Below, piece by piece: positions 59,710-64,000 of a DNA stretch of 64,000 nucleotides. The translations under genes were made by a program, and so were the position numbers. The notes below the pieces were generated by a model. It was not told the origin of the DNA and ran no database searches. It worked only from the letters and a program-made list of their open reading frames with translations. Positions within the stretch are counted from its first letter, which is position 1, and each line of letters begins with the position of its first letter. Origin of the DNA: Paenibacillus albus (lineage in GTDB: Bacteria; Bacillota; Bacilli; Paenibacillales; Paenibacillaceae); NCBI RefSeq assembly GCF_003952225.1, contig NZ_CP034437.1:1345501-1409500 (forward strand), written 5' to 3'.

Positions 59710-59740
59710 AGTTTACTACTAGCAATGCAGCAATCCGAAG

Positions 59741-59770
59741 AGACAGGCTCGCACGGCCTGTCTTTCTTTT
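59741..59770 (+). terminator. terminator after the zinc ribbon gene
   Basis: Stem AGACAGGC (59741-59748) and GCCTGTCT (59756-59763), then TTCTTTT. Confidence 0.88.
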
Positions 59771-59852
59771 CGCTTGAAGAGCTGTGATTTGGAACTGATT
59801 CACATGTAGTGGTATGGTGTAAGTAGCAATCATAGAAGGAGCCTTAACGATT

Positions 59853-61112
59853 ATGGCCAACGAATCCAAGAAAAATAAACAAATTGCCAATATATCACTC
59901 GGCATCATGGCAGCCGGCTTCGCAGCGACGATTCCGTTCAAGGACGGCGCGCTCGGGCTGCTTCATGTCGGCTTCGAAGCGGGCGTCATCGGCGGCTTGG
60001 CGGACTGGTTCGCCGTAACGGCGCTGTTCCGCCATCCGCTTGGCATTCCGATTCCGCATACGGCGCTGCTGCCGCGCAACCGGAAGAAGATGTCGGACGG
60101 CATCGTCCGCGTCCTTGAAGATCGGCTGCTCGCCAAAGAGAGCATGATCGAGAAGCTGAATCAGCTCGATCTCGCCGCACAGCTGCTCCCGCCGATCCGC
60201 CATGCGCTGCACTCGGCGGTGCACAGCGAGCGGCTGCCGCAGCTGCTCGAGAGCGCTCTTCGCAGCATTCCGGCAGACAAGGTCGTGCCGCTGCTGTCGG
60301 GCGAGATCCGCTCTGCCGCAGCGCGCATCGACCTTGAAGCGCTGCTGCGCAGCTTCCTGCACCGTGCCGCCGAGAACGGCACCGACGAGCGGCTGCTCGA
60401 TCTGCTGCTCGAACGCGTCGAAGTGTGGGCCGGCACGGAAGGGATGCGCCGCGAGCTGGGCAATTCCGCGATGCAGCTTGTGAAAGGGCTGAACCTCGGC
60501 GGCCTCATGCAGTTTGCCGTCAACGCCTTTATCGGCTATCTGGATGAAGATCGGCTCGGCACGATGCTGCAGACGTTCATCCTGAACAAGATCCACGAGC
60601 TGAAGGTGCCGGATACGCAGCGGCGTATCGCGATTATGCAGCACCTGCACAGCGGTCTTGAGGCGCTTATCACGCGCTTGGCCGAGACCGGTCAGCTGGA
60701 TCAGCTTCGCGATGAGCTGCTGAATGCTTTTGACCTGGAAGGTGAGCTTACTCGTCTCTTCGAATCGCTTCGCGAGAAAGGCGTTGCGTTCGTGCACGAC
60801 GAGTCGTTCGCAGAACGCGTATGGCCGCTGCTCTCCCAGCTGGCGGACCGTTTCGAAGCGAACCATGAGCTTGTAGCAGATGCCGAGAGCTGGCTCAAGG
60901 GCCAGATCGTGCAGCTTATTGAACGCAACCACACAAGGATCGGGTCTTTCGTGCAGGAAAACCTCGATCGGCTCGACAACGACCAGCTTGTGGAGTTAAT
61001 TGAAGATAAAGTCGGCCAGGATTTGCAATGGATTCGTGTGAATGGCGCGGTTTGCGGCTTCCTGATCGGACTTGTGCTGAAGTCGATTGAGCTGGCGGTC
61101 GGCGTATTTTGA
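59853..61112 (+). CDS. DUF445 family membrane protein
   Basis: 419 residues. Two N-terminal hydrophobic segments (ISLGIMAAGFAATIPF and VIGGLADWFAVTALF) with the signature GGLADWFAVTALFRHPLG, a long cytoplasmic helical region, and a final helix VCGFLIGLVLKSIELAVG. This matches DUF445 (YheB/YtrF-like), of unknown function. AAGGAG lies 11 nt before the ATG. It is the last gene before the riboswitch region. I can say only that it is a conserved inner membrane protein. Confidence 0.9.
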   Translation: MANESKKNKQIANISLGIMAAGFAATIPFKDGALGLLHVGFEAGVIGGLADWFAVTALFRHPLGIPIPHTALLPRNRKKMSDGIVRVLEDRLLAKESMIEKLNQLDLAAQLLPPIRHALHSAVHSERLPQLLESALRSIPADKVVPLLSGEIRSAAARIDLEALLRSFLHRAAENGTDERLLDLLLERVEVWAGTEGMRRELGNSAMQLVKGLNLGGLMQFAVNAFIGYLDEDRLGTMLQTFILNKIHELKVPDTQRRIAIMQHLHSGLEALITRLAETGQLDQLRDELLNAFDLEGELTRLFESLREKGVAFVHDESFAERVWPLLSQLADRFEANHELVADAESWLKGQIVQLIERNHTRIGSFVQENLDRLDNDQLVELIEDKVGQDLQWIRVNGAVCGFLIGLVLKSIELAVGVF

Positions 61113-61307
61113 TCGAATCTGCTCCAGCCCCTGTCAAATATCAGCTAATTGTGAGAAACCGCGATATAGTGAGGTAGACAGAGGATGCTGGAGCAGTGCT
61201 TTGTTGTAAGCGTTATATCCACCTAACTTGGCAGGAAACGAGAGTGCATTCTCTTCGGCATTCCTTTACAAAGAGGGGCTTAGGGGCGTAACATGAAGCA
61301 AGCTAAA

Positions 61308-61512
61308 TGAAACGCTGAATTTCTTGTCTTAAGAAATCGGGGGAACCACTAGTAATGGCAAGCAGGCGGTAAGCAAGACTCACCGTCGCGGTCATTGGGG
61401 TGAATCTTGAAGAAAGGCAGGCCGCGCGCGGCTTTGCAGCTCTTCAGGTAGGGCGACTCTCACGCCCGAATCCGGCAGCTAACCTCGTAAGCGTAATCGA
61501 GAGAGGCGACGA
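61308..61512 (+). ncRNA. c-di-AMP riboswitch (ydaO-yuaA type)
   Basis: All the conserved blocks of the ydaO class are present in order: P1 arm ACGCT (61312-61316), GGGGGAACCA (61339-61348), GGGGTGAATC (61397-61406), AGGGCGACTCTCACG (from 61449), CCGAATCCGGCAGCTAACC (61466-61484) and the closing AGCGT (61490-61494). These riboswitches bind c-di-AMP and turn genes off. A terminator follows, and the next gene is KdpD-like. 61113-61307 holds an unassigned leader with the hairpin GAGAGTGCATTCTC. Confidence 0.92.
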
Positions 61513-61552
61513 ATGATCGTGCATATAGACACTTTTATGATAACTTGTGCCT

Positions 61553-61614
61553 AGAAGCCGCGAGAGGCGTTCCTCTTCTTTAAGAGGCAGTCCACCCGTA
61601 CAGGCTTCTTTTTT
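61553..61614 (+). terminator. riboswitch expression-platform terminator
   Basis: AGAAGCC (61553-61559) pairs with GGCTTCT (61603-61609), with an inner hairpin CCTCTT/AAGAGG (61572-61587), then a T run to 61614. It is probably formed when c-di-AMP is bound, stopping transcription before the KdpD-like gene. Confidence 0.85.
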
Positions 61615-61716
61615 ATGCGCTTTATCGAATTTATTCGTTTTTTACTCCATCGCAATAGAATCATTAAGTTTGGGAAAGTTTAGTTTATAGGTGTAGGAAG
61701 GAAGGCGAAGTTTGTT

Positions 61717-64000
61717 ATGGCTGGTTACCGCCGTAAAACCCCTGAAGAATTGCTATTATCCATCTCCAAAATTCATCGCGGACGTCTTAAAGTGTATATT
61801 GGTGCTGTTAGCGGTTCTGGTAAAACCTATCACATGCTGCGCGAGGGACAATCGCTGAAGCAGCAGGGGATTGAGGTTGCCGTCTGCGCGGTATCGACGA
61901 TGCGCCGTCCGGAAACGGTCGAGCAGCTCGCAGATTTGGAGCGGATTCCGAGCATTCATTGGTATAAAGGCGTTGAAGAAAAGAAGGATCTTAACCTTGA
62001 CGTAATTCTGGAACGCAATCCGGAAGTGCTGCTCGTTGACGGGCTGGCGCATGATAATCGGCCGGATGCGAAGTTCAAGACGCGTCTTGAAGATATTACT
62101 TTTTTACTCAGCCATGGCATCAGCGTCATTACAACTGTCAATGTATACGAACTGAACGGCGTTACTGAGGTTGCTCAGAAGCTGACAGGCATTGAAGCGG
62201 AATGTACCGTCTCAGCCGAAGCACTTGAGCTTGCCGACGAGGTACGCCTCATTGACGTGTCGCCAGAAACGATTTTGAACCGCCTGAATGATGGGCTATG
62301 CAATATTAAAGACCCCGGCGTGCTTAAGCGCGGTAACCTCGGGAAGCTTCGGGAGCTGTCACTGCGGCTGATGGCGGAAGGCGTAAACGAATCGCTGGAG
62401 AAATACCGCGAGGAGCAGGGCTTCATCGGTCCATCCGGCGCGGCAGAGCGTATTCTTGTCGCTGCGCAGTATCATTGGAACGGCTCGATCTACATCCGCC
62501 GCGGCCAGCAAATTGCAAAGCGTCTTGGCGGGGACCTGCAGGTCGTCGTCTTCAACGATTCGAGTCAGGAGCCTACGAAGGAACGCGAAGCGTTCAAGCG
62601 GTCCATCCTAAAGCTGACGGAGAAGGTAGACGCGGGCTTCCGCGAAATATCGGTAGGCAATCGCAGGCAGGTTCCGCCTGCGCTCATTAAATATGCAATG
62701 CTCATTAATGCGACTCGTATCGTTATGGGACATTCGAAGCAGACGAGGGCGCAGGAATTCCGTCAGGGCTCCATCGCAGCTTCCGTACTGAAGCAAGTGC
62801 GGAACATCGACCTGTTCTTTATGGCGGACCGCGCGGAGCACGAAGGCGAGCGGGTATTGCCGGCGAAGCGTTCGGTGCCGCAGCAAGTTTCGCAATCGGA
62901 GCCGTACCGCAGACTAAGCGCGCAAGAGGTCGAGAAGAAGATTGAGCGCATTCGCCGCGGTACATTCAAGGTGTACATTGGCGCGGCGCCAGGCGCGGGC
63001 AAGTCGTATATGATGCTGCGCGAAGGCAACGATCTGCTGCGCAAAGAGATCGACGTCGTCATCGGCCTCATGGAAGCGCATGACCGCACAGAGACGCTGC
63101 AGCAAGCAGGCAAGCTCGAGATCGTGCCGCGCAAAGTGATTGATGCCGAGAAGGGCATTACGGAGATGGATGTCGAGGCTATTATTGCCCGCAATCCGGA
63201 AGTTGTGCTGATCGACGAGCTGCCGCATACGAATGCTCCTGGCAGCCGCAATGCGAAGCGTTATGAAGATGTGGAGCAAATTCTCGAAGCGGGCATTTCC
63301 GTTATCGCAACGTTTAATGTACAGCATCTCGAGAGCTTGAAGGATTCGGTTGAGCAAATTACCGGAACGACAATCGCCGAGACTGTACCTGACAGCATTC
63401 TGCGGCTGGCCGATGAGGTCGAGCTGATCGACGTTACGCCGATTACGCTGCAGCAGCGGATGCGGGATGGCCTTATTTATAAGAAGGATGACGTGGAGCA
63501 AGCGATGACTGGCCTGTTCAAGACAGGTAATCTGATTGCACTGCGTGAGCTTGCGCTGCGTGAAATTGCCGATGACGTCGATGAGAGACTGGAATCGTGG
63601 GAGCGTAACGGTTCGCTTCGGGGACCTTGGCGCCGCCAGGAATCGATCTTCATTGCGGTGACAATTGGAGAAACGGCAGAGCGGCTGATCCGCCGCGGCT
63701 TCCGGATTGCACATCGCCTGAAAGCGGCATGGCATGTCCATTACGTGCAGGCGAGTGACGAGCGCGGTCCTGCGATTGATAAGCGGATCGAGGTGCTGCA
63801 GGAGCTGACAGCAAGACTCGGCGGTACGTTCGAGGTGGAGCAAGCGGCTTCCAAGAACGCCATACCTCATGCGCTGCTGGCAAAAGCAAACGAGCTGAAG
63901 AGCACCCAGATCGTCCTTGGCCAATCGAGAAGAAGCATCTGGAGCAAGCTGATGCACCGACCTGTTGTAGAGACTGTACTGCGTGAAGGGCGTCATATGG
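61717..64000 (+). CDS. KdpD-like protein with duplicated KdpD-USP sensor module, 3'-truncated by window edge
   Basis: 761 codons without a stop. Module 1: KdpD domain from about residue 8 with Walker A GAVSGSGKT (29-37), Walker B LLVDGLAHDN (106-114), then a USP domain about 243-375. Module 2: Walker A GAAPGAGKS (422-430), Walker B VLIDELPHTNAPGS (497-510), then a USP domain from about 642. Module 2 is canonical; module 1 has Gly109 where KdpD has Glu. A normal KdpD has one such module, then four helices and a kinase; those must lie right of the window or are absent. ATG 61717 has AGGAAGG 11-15 nt upstream. It is behind a c-di-AMP riboswitch. KdpD senses low K+ or stress, and its USP domain binds c-di-AMP in S. 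aureus. Confidence 0.9.
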   Translation, partial: MAGYRRKTPEELLLSISKIHRGRLKVYIGAVSGSGKTYHMLREGQSLKQQGIEVAVCAVSTMRRPETVEQLADLERIPSIHWYKGVEEKKDLNLDVILERNPEVLLVDGLAHDNRPDAKFKTRLEDITFLLSHGISVITTVNVYELNGVTEVAQKLTGIEAECTVSAEALELADEVRLIDVSPETILNRLNDGLCNIKDPGVLKRGNLGKLRELSLRLMAEGVNESLEKYREEQGFIGPSGAAERILVAAQYHWNGSIYIRRGQQIAKRLGGDLQVVVFNDSSQEPTKEREAFKRSILKLTEKVDAGFREISVGNRRQVPPALIKYAMLINATRIVMGHSKQTRAQEFRQGSIAASVLKQVRNIDLFFMADRAEHEGERVLPAKRSVPQQVSQSEPYRRLSAQEVEKKIERIRRGTFKVYIGAAPGAGKSYMMLREGNDLLRKEIDVVIGLMEAHDRTETLQQAGKLEIVPRKVIDAEKGITEMDVEAIIARNPEVVLIDELPHTNAPGSRNAKRYEDVEQILEAGISVIATFNVQHLESLKDSVEQITGTTIAETVPDSILRLADEVELIDVTPITLQQRMRDGLIYKKDDVEQAMTGLFKTGNLIALRELALREIADDVDERLESWERNGSLRGPWRRQESIFIAVTIGETAERLIRRGFRIAHRLKAAWHVHYVQASDERGPAIDKRIEVLQELTARLGGTFEVEQAASKNAIPHALLAKANELKSTQIVLGQSRRSIWSKLMHRPVVETVLREGRHM

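Noticed and set aside
59895-60932. 345-residue minus-strand frame opposite DUF445
   Set aside because: The plus strand encodes a clear DUF445 protein with signature motif and ribosome binding site; the antisense has none.
61113-61307. A second riboswitch copy before the c-di-AMP aptamer
   Set aside because: An early GCGTTATATCC block looked similar to the aptamer start, but the later conserved blocks are missing, so I call only one aptamer.
61717-62900. Frameshift or pseudogene in the first KdpD module
   Set aside because: The frame is open and codon use is normal; the missing Walker B glutamate is a substitution, not a break.
62914-63996. 360-residue minus-strand frame at the right end
   Set aside because: It is the antisense of the second KdpD-USP module, whose plus-strand frame has intact Walker motifs and continues from 61717.

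Overview
The window looks like a chromosomal segment of a Paenibacillus-type bacterium (Bacillota, Paenibacillaceae). The signs are strong AGGAGG-type ribosome binding sites, moderate GC content, several YesM/YesN-style sensor-kinase and AraC-regulator pairs next to CUT1 sugar transporters without their own ATPase, LplB/YtcP-type permeases, and spore-former genes (a PdaA-like deacetylase and a RacA-like protein). No tRNA, rRNA, CRISPR, phage or transposase gene was recognised. Genus is inference from gene content.

Region by region. 1-15.9 kb: a glycan-use locus with GH35 (start outside the window), GH125, GH29, a membrane AraC regulator, LplB and YtcP permeases, a long lipoprotein binding protein, GH3 and GH38. 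None of the complete hydrolases has a signal peptide, so imported oligosaccharides are probably trimmed in the cytoplasm. The enzyme set fits N-glycan breakdown. 16.2-23.2 kb: small housekeeping and sporulation-linked genes (PdaA-like, RacA-like, CD3324 family, zinc-knuckle peptide, SPFH/prohibitin protein, DUF421, pirin) with compact promoters and palindromic operators. 23.3-30.9 kb: response regulator, very long histidine kinase with two sensor modules, then binding protein and two permeases. 31.8-35.5 kb: a 1219-residue fusion of an ATP/ADP-carrier-like membrane domain, HEAT repeats and two cyclic-nucleotide-binding domains. 39.0-45.3 kb: a second sugar importer with the mirrored order (transporter first, kinase and regulator after). 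45.3-49.8 kb: a divergent, Fur-box-controlled iron-siderophore block. 50.4-53.7 kb: LacI regulator, BadF-type sugar kinase and GH4 phospho-glucosidase on the minus strand. 54.0-58.5 kb: a polar amino acid (possibly cystine) importer with Nif3 and homocysteine methyltransferase. 61.3-64.0 kb: a c-di-AMP (ydaO-type) riboswitch and terminator in front of a KdpD-like protein whose KdpD-USP sensor module is present twice. This long reading frame runs off the right edge.

Two observations stand out. First, four separate intergenic regions (31.1, 37.9, 49.8 and 58.6 kb) carry arrays of one family of GAGAG/CTCTC palindromes. At three of them the unit repeats every 112-113 bp with two hairpins per unit, and two neighbouring terminators have the same stem core. 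I do not recognise this element from any named family. Second, the riboswitch plus tandem KdpD-USP gene could place c-di-AMP control at both the RNA and the protein level of potassium homeostasis; the first KdpD copy has lost the Walker B glutamate.
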